A DNA stretch of 41,227 nucleotides from Pedobacter sp. MC2016-05 (lineage in GTDB: Bacteria > Bacteroidota > Bacteroidia > Sphingobacteriales > Sphingobacteriaceae). Under the pieces are notes generated by a model. The model was not told where the DNA came from and made no database searches. It saw nothing but the letters and a program-made list of their open reading frames with translations. The DNA lies in the NCBI RefSeq assembly GCF_026239735.1, contig NZ_JAPIVT010000030.1, forward strand, positions 1 through 41,227. The letters run 5' to 3'. Position numbers and translations under genes: made by a program. Below, piece by piece: positions 1 to 8,554 of the stretch. The stretch's first letter is position 1. Each line of letters begins with the position of its first letter.

Positions 1-276
1 GGTATTATCGAACTTAACGCCAATCCTTATCAAAGTAAAGTACTCTATCCTTCTGTTTTTCGTGACTTAGACTTTAAGAAGATTGACAAGCTTTGTAAAA
101 TGAACAAGGAGTTTGAAAAGTTCATCGAACAGACTGAAAAATTAATGACTGCAAGCGAAAAATATGTTTCAGGTGCAGAAAAAGAACTTGATGAATTTTG
201 TGACAATTACTTTGCAAACGACACAGAAGTTGAAAATTATTGCAAGGACAAACATATACCGACAACAGAAGAATAA
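1..276 (+). CDS. 3' end of an unidentified protein (truncated by window start)
   Basis: The frame is open from the first base and ends in TAA, giving the last 91 residues of a protein. It begins GIIELNANPYQ and contains VLYPSVFRDLDF. The rest is charged and probably helical (KMNKEFEKFIEQ, EKELDEFCDNYF), with three cysteines and no membrane segment. I do not recognise the family. The NPY-rich opening is vaguely like the end of a large restriction-modification or other defence protein, but that is a guess. Composition matches the neighbouring accessory DNA. The next gene starts about 475 bases downstream, so the two are not an operon. Confidence 0.55.
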   Translation, partial: GIIELNANPYQSKVLYPSVFRDLDFKKIDKLCKMNKEFEKFIEQTEKLMTASEKYVSGAEKELDEFCDNYFANDTEVENYCKDKHIPTTEE

Positions 277-751
277 GAAACCACTGGCTATAACAGCAAA
301 TTTGTACAAAAATAGCTGACGGTGGTTCAACTCAGGTTTTTCGTTAATTATTTAGTTTTGTGCGGTGGGACAAGGGTTCTGCAAGTAATGCCATTTCTGC
401 ACAAATTTTCAAAACGTTAAATTAATTTTTTGTCTCACAAAACGAACCATTGCTCCTGAAAATACCTATCTGCAAAAATTAGATTTAAATCATTACTTTT
501 AGCATCATACCTAAAGCATCTGCTGCACTCGTTCGCCAGCAATTCAGGTAGTTAGTTTGCCACGGAATCACATGGTCGTTTCTCGGAAATATACTTTCTG
601 TCTTGTAAAAACATTTTATTAAAGGCATTCTGGGAGTCATTACCAATGCCATTAAATGCCTTAGTTTAGTATTAGTTAAATTTGTTTACCTATTTTATTT
701 TTATATAATTGTATATAATAATTTTCTTATAGCTTCCATACGGTTAAAATA
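277..751. other. gene-free stretch upstream of the GH110 gene
   Basis: No convincing reading frame. It holds one copy of the dispersed core element (431-446). It becomes very A+T-rich from 660 onward, with a TTTG near 681 and several TATA-like stretches before the ATG at 752. This is a plausible promoter, but no single -7 box stands out. Confidence 0.5.
431..446 (+). repeat. dispersed core element, copy A
   Basis: TGTCTCACAAAACGAA preceded by a T run. One of about 14 same-strand copies in the window. It lies about 305 bases before the GH110 start codon. Confidence 0.6.
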
Positions 752-2575
752 ATGCGAAAGTTTTCTTTTTTACACGGGATTATAATATCAATCATATTGG
801 TTTGTCTTGCGAAACCAGTGATTGCGCAAAATAAGGTTAGGATCTTTACTCCAAGTTCATTTGGAATTATGCCGAATACCGGAGCAAACGCAACACCACT
901 TTTAAGTGCGATGCTTAAAGAGATCAAGAGCAAGATATCGAAAGGTGAAAAAACAGTTATCCAATTCGAAAAAGGAAGATATGACTTCTTTCCTCAGGGT
1001 GCTGCGATCAAAAACTATTATATATCCAATCATGACCAAAGTAATCCGAAGACTGTTGGTATCGAAATAGAACAGTTCAATAACATATTGTTTGATGGAA
1101 GTGGTTCTAACTTTATTTTTCATGGAAGGATGCTGCCTATCTCATTGATAGAAAATCACAACATTACCTTAAAAGGAGTGAATATAGATTTCGAAGATCC
1201 CCAGATTGCTCAGATAAAAGTGATTGAAAATGATACATCATCAGGCTCTATCGTTTTTGAAACTGCTCCATGGGTTAAATATGAAATCAAGGACAGCATA
1301 TTCTACAATATAGGTGAGGGATGGAAACAAAAACCGGTATCAGGTATTGCCTTTGAAGCTGAGACTAAACACATTGTATATAATAGTGGGGATGTTAAGC
1401 TTGGTAAAGGATTGGTGGAGCTCCATCCAGGCCAGATAAAGGCCAACAACTGGAAAAACAAAAAGTTAATACCCGGTACCGTTATAGCCCTTAGGAGTTG
1501 GGCAAGACCTAATCCAGGTATCTTTGTTCACAAAGGGAAAAATGTGCATTTGAAAAACGTCAGGGTACATTATGCCGAGGGAATGGGTTTGCTAGCCCAG
1601 CTTACTGAAAATATAGATTTGGATGGCTTTAGTGTAAGGCTTAAAGATGACAAAGATCCCAGATATTTCACCACTCAGGCAGATGCAACACATTTTTCAA
1701 GCTGCAAAGGCATCATCTCATCCAAGAATGGAATTTATGAGGGTATGATGGATGATGCAATTAATGTCCACGGTACTTATTTGAAGCTTATAAGAAGACT
1801 AGACGACCGTACGGTTATTGGAAAATATATGCATGGACAATCTTATGGTTTTGATTGGGGCTATGTTGGTGATAGCATACAGTTTATCCGCTCAAAGACG
1901 ATGGATTACCTTAATGATGGAAACGTGATTGCAGCTATTGATTCGATTTCGTCTGAGGGAAACGGAGTTAAGGAATTCAAAATTGTTTTTCAGGAAGCTT
2001 TGCCGCAAAATATAGATCCATCAATAGTTGATTATGGTATTGAAAATCTTTCCTGGACTCCGACAGTTTCCTTTACAAAAAATATAGTTCGCAATAATAG
2101 GGCTCGTGGAGCGCTCTTCAGTACGCCTAAAAAAACTGTTGTAGCTAACAACTTGTTTGATCATACATCTGGTAGCGCAATTGTGCTCTGTGGCGACAGT
2201 AATGGGTGGTACGAGACGGGTGCATGCAAAAATATTACCATTAAAAATAACAAATTTATTAATTCCTTAACCAGTATGTACCAATTTACAAATGCGATTA
2301 TTTCCATTTATCCTGAAATTCCTGACCTGATAAATCAAAAACACTATTTTCATTCTGGGATAAGAATATTGAATAATACATTTGAAACTTTTGATCAGCC
2401 TATCTTATATGCGAAATCTGTTGATGGCCTGAATTTCAGTAACAATAGAATAAAAACTACTCAGGCTTATCCCCCGTTCCATAAAAATAAAAAAAGAGTT
2501 TTGTTTGAACGAGTAGTAAATTCCCGTATTCAAAATAATATAAAAGATGGAAAAGCAGTCAATCTTTCTAACTAA
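752..2575 (+). CDS. secreted GH110 alpha-1,3-galactosidase (right-handed beta-helix)
   Basis: A 607-residue protein with an N-terminal signal peptide ending ..AKPVIAQ, so it is exported. The body has repeated short beta-helix coils (NITLKGVNI, NVHLKNVRV, NIDLDGFSV, NITIKNNKF). Segments TQADATHFSSCKG and EGMMDDAINVHGTY are family signatures of GH110, which removes terminal alpha-1,3-linked galactose from glycans. The acidic residues proposed as catalytic in characterised GH110 enzymes correspond to D311, D334 and D335 here. Length is normal for the family. The ATG at 752 is the only start that includes the signal peptide. The gene stands alone with no SusC/SusD, sulfatase or other glycosidase beside it, so its natural glycan cannot be read from context. 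The family call is from memory of the motifs. Confidence 0.85.
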   Translation: MRKFSFLHGIIISIILVCLAKPVIAQNKVRIFTPSSFGIMPNTGANATPLLSAMLKEIKSKISKGEKTVIQFEKGRYDFFPQGAAIKNYYISNHDQSNPKTVGIEIEQFNNILFDGSGSNFIFHGRMLPISLIENHNITLKGVNIDFEDPQIAQIKVIENDTSSGSIVFETAPWVKYEIKDSIFYNIGEGWKQKPVSGIAFEAETKHIVYNSGDVKLGKGLVELHPGQIKANNWKNKKLIPGTVIALRSWARPNPGIFVHKGKNVHLKNVRVHYAEGMGLLAQLTENIDLDGFSVRLKDDKDPRYFTTQADATHFSSCKGIISSKNGIYEGMMDDAINVHGTYLKLIRRLDDRTVIGKYMHGQSYGFDWGYVGDSIQFIRSKTMDYLNDGNVIAAIDSISSEGNGVKEFKIVFQEALPQNIDPSIVDYGIENLSWTPTVSFTKNIVRNNRARGALFSTPKKTVVANNLFDHTSGSAIVLCGDSNGWYETGACKNITIKNNKFINSLTSMYQFTNAIISIYPEIPDLINQKHYFHSGIRILNNTFETFDQPILYAKSVDGLNFSNNRIKTTQAYPPFHKNKKRVLFERVVNSRIQNNIKDGKAVNLSN

Positions 2576-2862
2576 TCTCTCAACCATAGGAAATCTAGAA
2601 ACAATATCGCATTAAAATTAATTTGCCTTTGAAAACTGTATAAAAAAATTTCGCTTAAGAATTCAAAACTAGCAAAGCGCTCATTATCAGCCATATTCTT
2701 TTATTTAAACGACTTCTATGCTTTCATTCCATCTGGGAAGTAGAGCCTCTTTTGTCAGTAAAAAGAAAACTAAAAAACACGTATTTACCCAAGGAATATT
2801 CCTTATCAAGTTTAAAACCCAGTATGGAACGGGAATAGGTCTATAGGAAGAGTAACCACAAA

Positions 2863-2967
2863 AGTCTCAAAAAACGAAAGTATTCATCCCCTACTATTTA
2901 TCTTTCTTTCAAATGTAAGTATACCTGCACAGATTACGGCAAAGAGAAAAATGTATCATAAAATGCA
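2863..2967 (+). repeat. dispersed element, copy B (full unit plus second core)
   Basis: Starts with the core AGTCTCAAAAAACGAA. It continues through AGTATTCATCCCCTAC, ATCTTTCTTTC, a TGTAAGT segment and GATTACGGCAAAGAGAAAA, and ends in a degenerate second core, TGTATCATAAAATGCA (2952-2967). The two cores are 89 bases apart. The same order of blocks recurs at 16266 and, in part, at 25714 and 31411. Confidence 0.65.
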
Positions 2968-3008
2968 TATTATAAAAAATCGAGCACAAGTGTAACACAT
3001 TTATTACA

Positions 3009-3053
3009 TTTCGAATATTTCGAATATTTCATATATTTCTTTTATTTGCATAA
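3009..3053 (+). promoter_or_regulatory. 9-base iterons in front of the antitoxin gene (candidate operator)
   Basis: Five consecutive 9-mers: TTTCGAATA, TTTCGAATA, TTTCATATA, TTTCTTTTA, TTTGCATAA. The first two are identical and contain the palindrome TTCGAA. The array ends 9 bases before the antitoxin ATG and must overlap any promoter. Toxin-antitoxin operons are usually repressed by their antitoxin, and this one has a DNA-binding domain, so the array is the natural binding site. Binding is inferred. Confidence 0.5.
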
Positions 3054-3062
3054 AAAATAATT

Positions 3063-3518
3063 ATGAACACTATTGAACAACGTCGTAAACCCTCGAAATC
3101 GGAACAAAAAGTCGCACGTGAATCATATCCTGCTGTACTATCTATTCTATCACATATCAATGGAGAAGAAACTGAAATAGAGATCGAAGAAAGCAAAGAA
3201 CGAATTAAAATCCCTTCTAGAGCACTTGAGTTTTTAAGTGATATTTTAAAAGCAATGAGTGAAGGTAAGCCAATTTCAATAGTTCCTATTGCAACTGAAG
3301 TTACCACTCAAAAAGCAGCCGAAATCTTAGGATGTTCTAGGCCCTACTTAATCAAGCTGTTGGAAGAAGGTCAAATCCAATTCGTAAAGGTAGGAAAACA
3401 TCGTAGGATTAAATTTGAGGATGTAGTAAGCTATAAACAGAAGATGAAAAAGGACCAAAAGCAAAACCTTATTGACATAATGACCTTTGACGAAGAAAAC
3501 GGATTGTATGATTCATAG
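3063..3518 (+). CDS. excisionase-type HTH antitoxin (VapB50-like)
   Basis: 151 residues. Residues 80-124 form a MerR/excisionase-type winged helix: TTQKAAEILGCSRPYLIKLL, then VKVGKHRRIKFEDVVSY. This is the DNA-binding fold of the antitoxins paired with PIN toxins in VapBC50-type modules. The N-terminal half (residues 1-78) is charged and helical, ending in LEFLSDILKAMSEG. The C-terminus (DIMTFDEENGLYDS) probably wraps the toxin. The gene overlaps the PIN gene by 11 bases, which supports translational coupling. It should neutralise the toxin and repress the operon through the iterons just upstream. Family assignment is by motif and gene order. Confidence 0.8.
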   Translation: MNTIEQRRKPSKSEQKVARESYPAVLSILSHINGEETEIEIEESKERIKIPSRALEFLSDILKAMSEGKPISIVPIATEVTTQKAAEILGCSRPYLIKLLEEGQIQFVKVGKHRRIKFEDVVSYKQKMKKDQKQNLIDIMTFDEENGLYDS

Positions 3519-4071
3519 TGTTAGATTTAAAGCAGTTCTAGATACCAATGTCATCTTTCCCATTGAAATCAGAGATTTGTTATTTTGGTTTGCTCATTAT
3601 GAACTTTATACGCCGAAATGGAGTCAAAATATTTTTGACGAATGGAAAAGAGTAATGATTAGAAAAGGAATTAGTGAAAATGAAGCATTGAAACGTGTAA
3701 GCAGAGCAACTCAGGCATTTCCAGATGCTCTGGTACATAACTACGATGGCCTAATCGCAGATTTAAAGTTACCAGATGCAGACGACCGTCATGTGCTTGC
3801 AGCCGCTATTAGAACAAATGCAAATGTTATCGTAACTAATAATCTAAAAGACTTCCCTGAAGACTACCTAGATTCTTTTGGTCTAAAAGTGAAAAGTGCA
3901 GACGATTTTTTAACTGATATCATTGACCTAAATCAAGATAAAGCGATTGAAGCATTTAAAGAAATGGTACTAAATAGAAAAAATCCTGCAATGGACGAAT
4001 ACCAGGTTTTAGAGAGCTTAAGAAGGAATGGTTTGAAGGATACGGCCGACTACTTACATGCGCTTTTGTAA
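3508..4071 (+). CDS. PIN-domain ribonuclease toxin (VapC50-like)
   Basis: 187 residues from the ATG at 3508. An in-frame TTG at 3487 would add seven residues but has no better support. The PIN acidic residues are visible: D12 in AVLDTN, E45 in FDEWKR, and D90/D92/D93 in LPDADDRHVLAAAI, followed by VIVTNNLKDFP. These form the metal site of PIN nucleases, which cut RNA. The DADDRHVLAAA block is typical of the VapC50 group that pairs with excisionase-like antitoxins. About 50 C-terminal residues follow the PIN core and may contact the antitoxin. The reading frame and active site are intact, so the module could be functional. The RNA target cannot be predicted. Confidence 0.82.
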   Translation: MIHSVRFKAVLDTNVIFPIEIRDLLFWFAHYELYTPKWSQNIFDEWKRVMIRKGISENEALKRVSRATQAFPDALVHNYDGLIADLKLPDADDRHVLAAAIRTNANVIVTNNLKDFPEDYLDSFGLKVKSADDFLTDIIDLNQDKAIEAFKEMVLNRKNPAMDEYQVLESLRRNGLKDTADYLHALL

Positions 4072-4086
4072 GTTTAAGAGGTACAT

Positions 4087-4199
4087 GGATAAACCAGAGT
4101 GGATTGACCCCGTCTTACCGGAAATAAATTTATTGTAAAGGGTTGCTTGCCTTTATGTTAGTAAATTGGGGAGAAGGGGTCAAATGGATTGGTTTGTCC
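4087..4199. repeat. fold-back (inverted-repeat) element, possible MITE
   Basis: The left end GGATAAACCA-n7-TTGACCCC matches the reverse complement of the right end GGGGTCAA-n6-TGGTTTGTCC at 17 of 18 arm positions, around about 65 bases. A related left end occurs at 16954. Two related ends plus inverted termini suggest a short non-coding mobile element or a degraded insertion sequence. Confidence 0.45.
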
Positions 4200-4695
4200 A
4201 CATGAAGCCAAAATCAAAAAAAAGAGAACAGATAAATAAATAAAATTCTTTCTCATGACTTTATTAGATTTACTTAAACTACTATTAACAATATAAACGA
4301 GGAATGTTTTCAGTTCAAATTTATTAAATGATTTCTATTTCTTTGTTCATAAAATACACAACATATTTATGACATTGTTTAGCTAATCTCTACGGCCCCG
4401 GTGATTAACATCGATATAGTACAAGGCGATTAGCAGAGGGAACAAACAAGACATTCCATTGCCCTATCGTTTATAACTATTATTTAATATTTGCAATAAT
4501 AACAGTGGTTATAGGTGGAGATTTCGCTGAAACTGACAACCCCATTTCGGTTTAAACAGTTGTTAATAATTGCCCGATTTTTCTACTTTAAAATGGCCAA
4601 GTTTTTTGGGGGGACGTCATACCGGGAAAACGAATATTCCAATTAAAAAACAAAAATACAAAAAAGAATGTTCTTTAAAAGTACAGATTATAGCT
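4200..4695. other. gene-free stretch
   Basis: No supported gene, RNA or strong hairpin. There is a G run near 4606. The last 60 bases before the ATG at 4696 are A-rich and may hold that gene's promoter. Confidence 0.4.
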
Positions 4696-5172
4696 ATGAA
4701 AAAGTTAATATTTTCAACTGCGCTAATTTTGATCAGTTTATATATTTGAGCTCAGCCGAATCCTGGTGCCCCAAATGGAGCGTGCATGATAGTTGCCGCT
4801 TATCCGGGTAATGGTTATTTTCGAATGTACACCGGGTATGACCAGGCTACTGGAAAATATTCTGGGGGCTGGTCAGACTGGGCTTCATCTGCAACTGCAG
4901 CAGTGAATAGGGCGAATGGTGATAGCATGATGTATCCGTGTGTCAATTGGGAAGGTGGCTATAGTACTAACGATACCTGCACGGTAGTAACAGATCGTTT
5001 TGGAGAGAAAAGTGGTACACTCAGCATGTTCACCGGCACATTATCATCGGAGTGTTCAGTTCCATTGGATGAACATGTATATATTTTACTCTTTATCTTA
5101 GGCGCTATTAGTTTTTTCTATTTAAAAGGGGGTAATTTAAAATCTAATCAGTCAAATACCGGTAATTGTTAA
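4696..5172 (+). pseudogene. secreted small protein gene with TGA inside the signal peptide
   Basis: An ATG at 4696 opens a typical signal peptide, MKKLIFSTALILISLYI. Codon 18 is TGA, and the same frame then continues AQPNPGAPNGACMIVAAYPG with no further stop to 5172. The AQ after the stop is where signal peptidase would cut, so a 158-residue secreted protein has been interrupted by one base change. An internal ATG at 4786 gives a 128-residue product without a signal peptide. The C-terminus has PLDEHVYILLFILGAISFFYL followed by a lysine and a polar tail: a PLD motif, a membrane segment and a basic residue, like C-terminal sorting signals. Function unknown. It could be a recent pseudogene or a read-through gene. 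Confidence 0.6.
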
Positions 5173-5337
5173 TCTACACTTTCTAATATGCTTGAGATTA
5201 CTTTCTATCAAAAAATAATTAGAGATAGATGCCTAAACTGGTGCTAATATCGCAAGGAAAATTGAAATATGCAGTAATGCTTTCATATTTAATTATTATT
5301 TGCTGATCAGATGTATGTTCTAGGCTTGGTAAATTAA

Positions 5338-5559
5338 TTATAGCTTGGGTTTCGGATAAGATGCAAACCAATCACAGACCATTCCTTGTAAATTCACAAT
5401 TTCAAACCTGTCAATGGAAATGAACTTGGTTCCCGGTAAAAATAACTGGATGGTTTTTTAAGCACAAAGTAGCACGTTTTACCGATATTTCATCGGGTCT
5501 TGTTCTATCGCCAATAAAGCTTTGAGGAATTTATCCGCCATCAGATCGTAGCCTTGGGT
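5338..5559 (-). pseudogene. remnant, possibly of an NTF2/SnoaL-like protein
   Basis: On the minus strand one frame reads GYDLMADKFLKALLAIEQDP then stops. A nearby frame reads PGTKFISIDRFEIVNLQGMV and CDWFASYPKPKL before TAA. The ISIDRFEI...DWFA pattern resembles the last strands of NTF2/SnoaL-like domains. The pieces are in different frames and lack a start, so this is a decayed gene at best. The family guess is weak. Confidence 0.25.
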
Positions 5560-5668
5560 TTTTGGTCACTTTTCGGCATAATCTAAAAGGACTAGGCCTC
5601 CGGCGCTAATGAGCCGGGAGAATAAATTTTATGTGAAATAAATTTATCCTCTGCACACAAGAGAGAAA

Positions 5669-5702
5669 AGATTGCTTCTTCGTACTTGTTAGCAATGACG
5701 AT
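5669..5702. repeat. dispersed hairpin repeat (CGTCATTGC...GCAATCTT type)
   Basis: On the minus strand it reads CGTCATTGCTAACAAGTACG then AAGAAGCAATCTT, with inverted arms ATTGCT/AGCAAT. This resembles a short hairpin repeat I recall from many Bacteroidota intergenic regions. Its function is not settled. Confidence 0.45.
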
Positions 5703-6042
5703 TTTTTTTGCGTTATCACCTGCCGACGATAGACAGGTTGCGGAAGCTTGAAGCCCTTTCCAAACATAAATACTGCCGACAAAAGGAAGAGCCTTTCCTG
5801 CACTGGCGAGCCGACAACATACATAATCGTTATTTGCCTAGATTAATCTAGACTGTGTACAACGGTTGTGGATAGCTTTCTTTATAAATGGTCCCTGGTC
5901 TTAGATAGATCTTTTTTCGCTGTGCTTCCCTCTAGAGGCAAGATTCACCTACAATTGTCTAAATTCCCACTATACTATTTACCTATCCGGCGTAATTGCC
6001 TGCCGGTAGTGTAGGATATCGCGATTTTTTCGATTAGGGAAT

Positions 6043-6744
6043 TCATTTACATTCTACAGCTCCGGAAGCCTGATGCATATTATCAGGAGAGAGAAAAGGG
6101 ATACCCAGATCTGCAGCTCGTAATATAAAAAGTACCCCTATAAAAAGCATAAACCAGGGTACGAGGCGGTTGGTATTAAAATGTATGTATTTCCGTAGGT
6201 AAATGCCACCGAGTGATACTGCGAGCATCAGCGGTACAGTGCCCAAACCAAATAGAAACATAAATTTCCCGCCAGATTGTATAGAACCCATATTTAACGC
6301 CGTAGCCAGTGCTAAATACACCATGCCACAGGGAATTAAGCCATTCAGCATACCAATTAAAAAGCCCCAAAATGGTGTATTCATGGCTTTCCCCATTAGT
6401 TTACTTATTGGGTTGATGAGTTGATGTTGAATACGTGCCAATCCTTTTTGGTATTTCCCGGTTAATTGAAGAAAGGTGAACAAGATAAGGATAATGCCTA
6501 TGCTAAAACTCAGCATTCGCTGGTTGCTGAACAGGCTGAAGCTGCCTCCAACAGCGCCCAAGGCGAATCCCATTAGCGTGTACACCAGTATTCGTCCAAA
6601 CTGATAGAGTAACAGCTGAAATCCATTGTACAGGAAGCCACTGTTTTTGAGCGGTAGACTGAGCACAATGGGACCACACATCACTGCGCAGTGCATACTG
6701 CCCAGTAACCCCATTACAAAGGCCAAAGGAAACCATTCGGTCAT
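6043..6744 (-). CDS. SafE/DsbD-like polytopic membrane protein at the end of the cbb3 operon
   Basis: 233 residues from the ATG at 6744. A longer frame to 6810 adds a charged, non-membrane N-terminus inside the upstream gene and is unlikely. About six membrane segments. Residues 15-25 read GSMHCAVMCGP, and a second NGLIPCGMVYLAL block lies near the middle; paired Cys/Pro loops of this kind are the mark of the TauE/SafE-DsbD_2 family. The start overlaps the upstream ccoH stop as ATGA, so the two are translationally coupled. In Bacteroidota and other phyla such proteins sit at the end of cco operons. A role in moving thiol reducing power or copper across the membrane for oxidase assembly is likely but inferred. 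Confidence 0.75.
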   Translation of the reverse strand: MTEWFPLAFVMGLLGSMHCAVMCGPIVLSLPLKNSGFLYNGFQLLLYQFGRILVYTLMGFALGAVGGSFSLFSNQRMLSFSIGIILILFTFLQLTGKYQKGLARIQHQLINPISKLMGKAMNTPFWGFLIGMLNGLIPCGMVYLALATALNMGSIQSGGKFMFLFGLGTVPLMLAVSLGGIYLRKYIHFNTNRLVPWFMLFIGVLFILRAADLGIPFLSPDNMHQASGAVECK

Positions 6745-7184
6745 AATATTATATTTTTTTCGTAAGCATAGGTTTTGCCATTTGAAGACCAGTTTAAGTT
6801 CAAAATCCACAGGCCTTTTGCCATGCCTAGCTGTTCTACTACAATTTTATTATCTGCACCATCTGTTTCTCCCTTTCGATTTTGATCTGATTTTTGATCA
6901 GCTGGTCGCATTATCCGCATGCTGTATGTTGCTTTGTTTTTTAATTCAATAATAATCTGGCTGCTTGTTACTTTTACTACAGGCGCCTCATGATCCCTGA
7001 TTACATTTGCTTTTGAATTATATTCTTTCGTATAGTCTAAACCCTTTTCGTAGTAGTCTTCATCAACCAAGCTATCCCGACCGTGAACCATGAACATGTA
7101 GGTAACCATGCCCATTATAAATAAAATAAAGATAACCATAACGAAGGCTAATTTAGCCCCCCAGTTTCGCGGTTTAAGTTTCAT
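6741..7184 (-). CDS. ccoH: CcoH/FixH, cbb3 oxidase assembly protein
   Basis: 147 residues with one membrane segment at about 11-32 (LAFVMVIFILFIMGMVTYMF) and a periplasmic domain beginning VHGRDSLVDEDYYEKGLDY. The DEDYYEKGL pattern just after the membrane segment is the family signature of FixH. CcoH stays with the cbb3 complex and is needed for stable assembly, probably in copper insertion with CcoI. It lies 5 bases downstream of ccoG and overlaps the next gene by 4 bases, so it is inside the operon. The length is normal. Confidence 0.85.
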   Translation of the reverse strand: MKLKPRNWGAKLAFVMVIFILFIMGMVTYMFMVHGRDSLVDEDYYEKGLDYTKEYNSKANVIRDHEAPVVKVTSSQIIIELKNKATYSMRIMRPADQKSDQNRKGETDGADNKIVVEQLGMAKGLWILNLNWSSNGKTYAYEKNIIL

Positions 7185-7189
7185 ATAGA

Positions 7190-8554
7190 TTAATTAGGTC
7201 GGGCAAAAAAAGTAGTGCTTGCGGTGCTAATGACTTCATTATCAACTAATAATTCAAATTTTGCATCCGATTTGTATTGCTTGATATCGGAGGTTTTTCT
7301 GATCAAAAAAAAAGTAATTTCTACAGTGCCTTCGCCTGGCAGCTGTGTGGTGTTCTGTATAAATTGAATTTGGTCGCTCTTATTTTTCGATCGGAAGACA
7401 AATTTAATCGGCTTATTGGTTTTATTTATAAATTCTGCATTGTATAGGTTGCTTACCATATTATTGGGTCTAGTTTGAAAAAGTGTACCGCTCGCCCTCA
7501 ATACGGTGGTTTGTACCAATTGACGGCGGTAAACCAGGCTGGATAAAACGAGTAACATGGCGAAGAGTAGGGCGGCATAAGCATACGATTTGAAACTGAT
7601 TTTAAACGGGATATTTCTCTCGATGTAGTCGTTGTTAAAAAAACCAATCAGGTTTTTGGGCTTCCCAATTTTAAGCATCACCTCATTGCAGGCATCTATA
7701 CAAGCAGTACAGTTTACACATTCGAGCTGGGTACCCACCCGAATATCGATGCCGGTAGGGCATACCTGCACGCATAGCCCACAATCAATGCAATCTCCGC
7801 GTGGCTGATCCGCATTTTTATTTAAATGGCTTCTCGGTTCGCCCCTATTAACATTGTAAGCCACAACCAGGCTTTGGTTATCGAGCAGAACACCCTGTAA
7901 ACGGCCATAAGGGCAGATTACCGTACAAACTACTTCTCTTAAGTAAGCAAATACAAAGTAGAAGACCAAGGTAAATATCCAGATGAATAAAAATCCCGAG
8001 AGGTGCTGGTTAACGGGTTCAGTTATAATTTTATAGAGATGGTCGGAGCCAATGATATAGGCCAGAAAAAGATTGGCTATGAGGAAAGAGATAAACAGAA
8101 AGATGAGGTGCTTGCTCAGCTTTTTCATTACTTTTTCGGCATTCCATTCTTGTGCATCCAGTTTGTGCTGTCTGTTGGCATCACCCTCTATCAAATACTC
8201 AATCCGCCTGAACACCATTTCCATAAAAATGGTTTGAGGACAGAGCCAGCCACACCAGAGGCGGCCCAAAATCACCGTAAAGCAAATGATAAAAACGATG
8301 AAAATTAGCATGGCCAATGCAAAAAGAAAAAAATCTTGCGGGGTGAATAACAAGCCGAAGAAAACAAATTTCCGTTCTATAAAGTTAAGCAACACCAGTT
8401 GCTCTCCCCTAAATTTTAGAAAGGGAAAAGAAAACAGGCAAGCCAATAAAACATAGCTTACCCACTTGCGGTAGCTATATAACTTGCCACTTGGTTTTTT
8501 CGGATAAATAAAACCTATACCACGCGATTTATTTTTCTCCTGGTTTTTTTGCAT
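7190..8554 (-). CDS. ccoG: CcoG/FixG-type iron-sulfur membrane protein
   Basis: 454 residues with about five membrane segments (roughly 34-48, 74-96, 150-168, 188-206, 325-341). LGRLWCGWLCPQ at 97-107 and VICPYGRLQG at 213-221 are family signatures. Two 4Fe-4S motifs follow: C255, C258, C261, C265 in CIDCGLCVQVCP, and C279, C282, C285, C289 in CVNCTACIDAC. A C-terminal Ig-like domain occupies about 345-454. CcoG proteins reduce copper for delivery to the cbb3 active site. The start overlaps the end of ccoP by 26 bases, typical of tight operons. All motif cysteines are present. Confidence 0.92.
   Translation of the reverse strand: MQKNQEKNKSRGIGFIYPKKPSGKLYSYRKWVSYVLLACLFSFPFLKFRGEQLVLLNFIERKFVFFGLLFTPQDFFLFALAMLIFIVFIICFTVILGRLWCGWLCPQTIFMEMVFRRIEYLIEGDANRQHKLDAQEWNAEKVMKKLSKHLIFLFISFLIANLFLAYIIGSDHLYKIITEPVNQHLSGFLFIWIFTLVFYFVFAYLREVVCTVICPYGRLQGVLLDNQSLVVAYNVNRGEPRSHLNKNADQPRGDCIDCGLCVQVCPTGIDIRVGTQLECVNCTACIDACNEVMLKIGKPKNLIGFFNNDYIERNIPFKISFKSYAYAALLFAMLLVLSSLVYRRQLVQTTVLRASGTLFQTRPNNMVSNLYNAEFINKTNKPIKFVFRSKNKSDQIQFIQNTTQLPGEGTVEITFFLIRKTSDIKQYKSDAKFELLVDNEVISTASTTFFARPN

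Larger units (their letters stand above)
2576..3062. other. gene-free stretch before the VapBC50-type pair
   Basis: No supported gene. It carries a full unit of the dispersed repeat (2863-2967) and, next to the antitoxin start, a run of 9-base iterations (3009-3053). No clear terminator follows the GH110 gene. Confidence 0.5.
5173..6042. other. gene-poor stretch with decayed sequence and hairpin repeats
   Basis: No intact gene. It holds a minus-strand gene remnant (5338-5559), an imperfect A+T hairpin around 5620-5657, a hairpin repeat (5669-5702), and imperfect CCTGCC hairpin-like pieces near 5726 and 5998. A 72-codon minus-strand frame at 5606-5824 runs through these repeats and is not credible as a gene. 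Confidence 0.5.

Noticed and set aside
5606..5824. 72-codon minus-strand frame
   Set aside because: Made of hairpin repeats; not a protein-like sequence.
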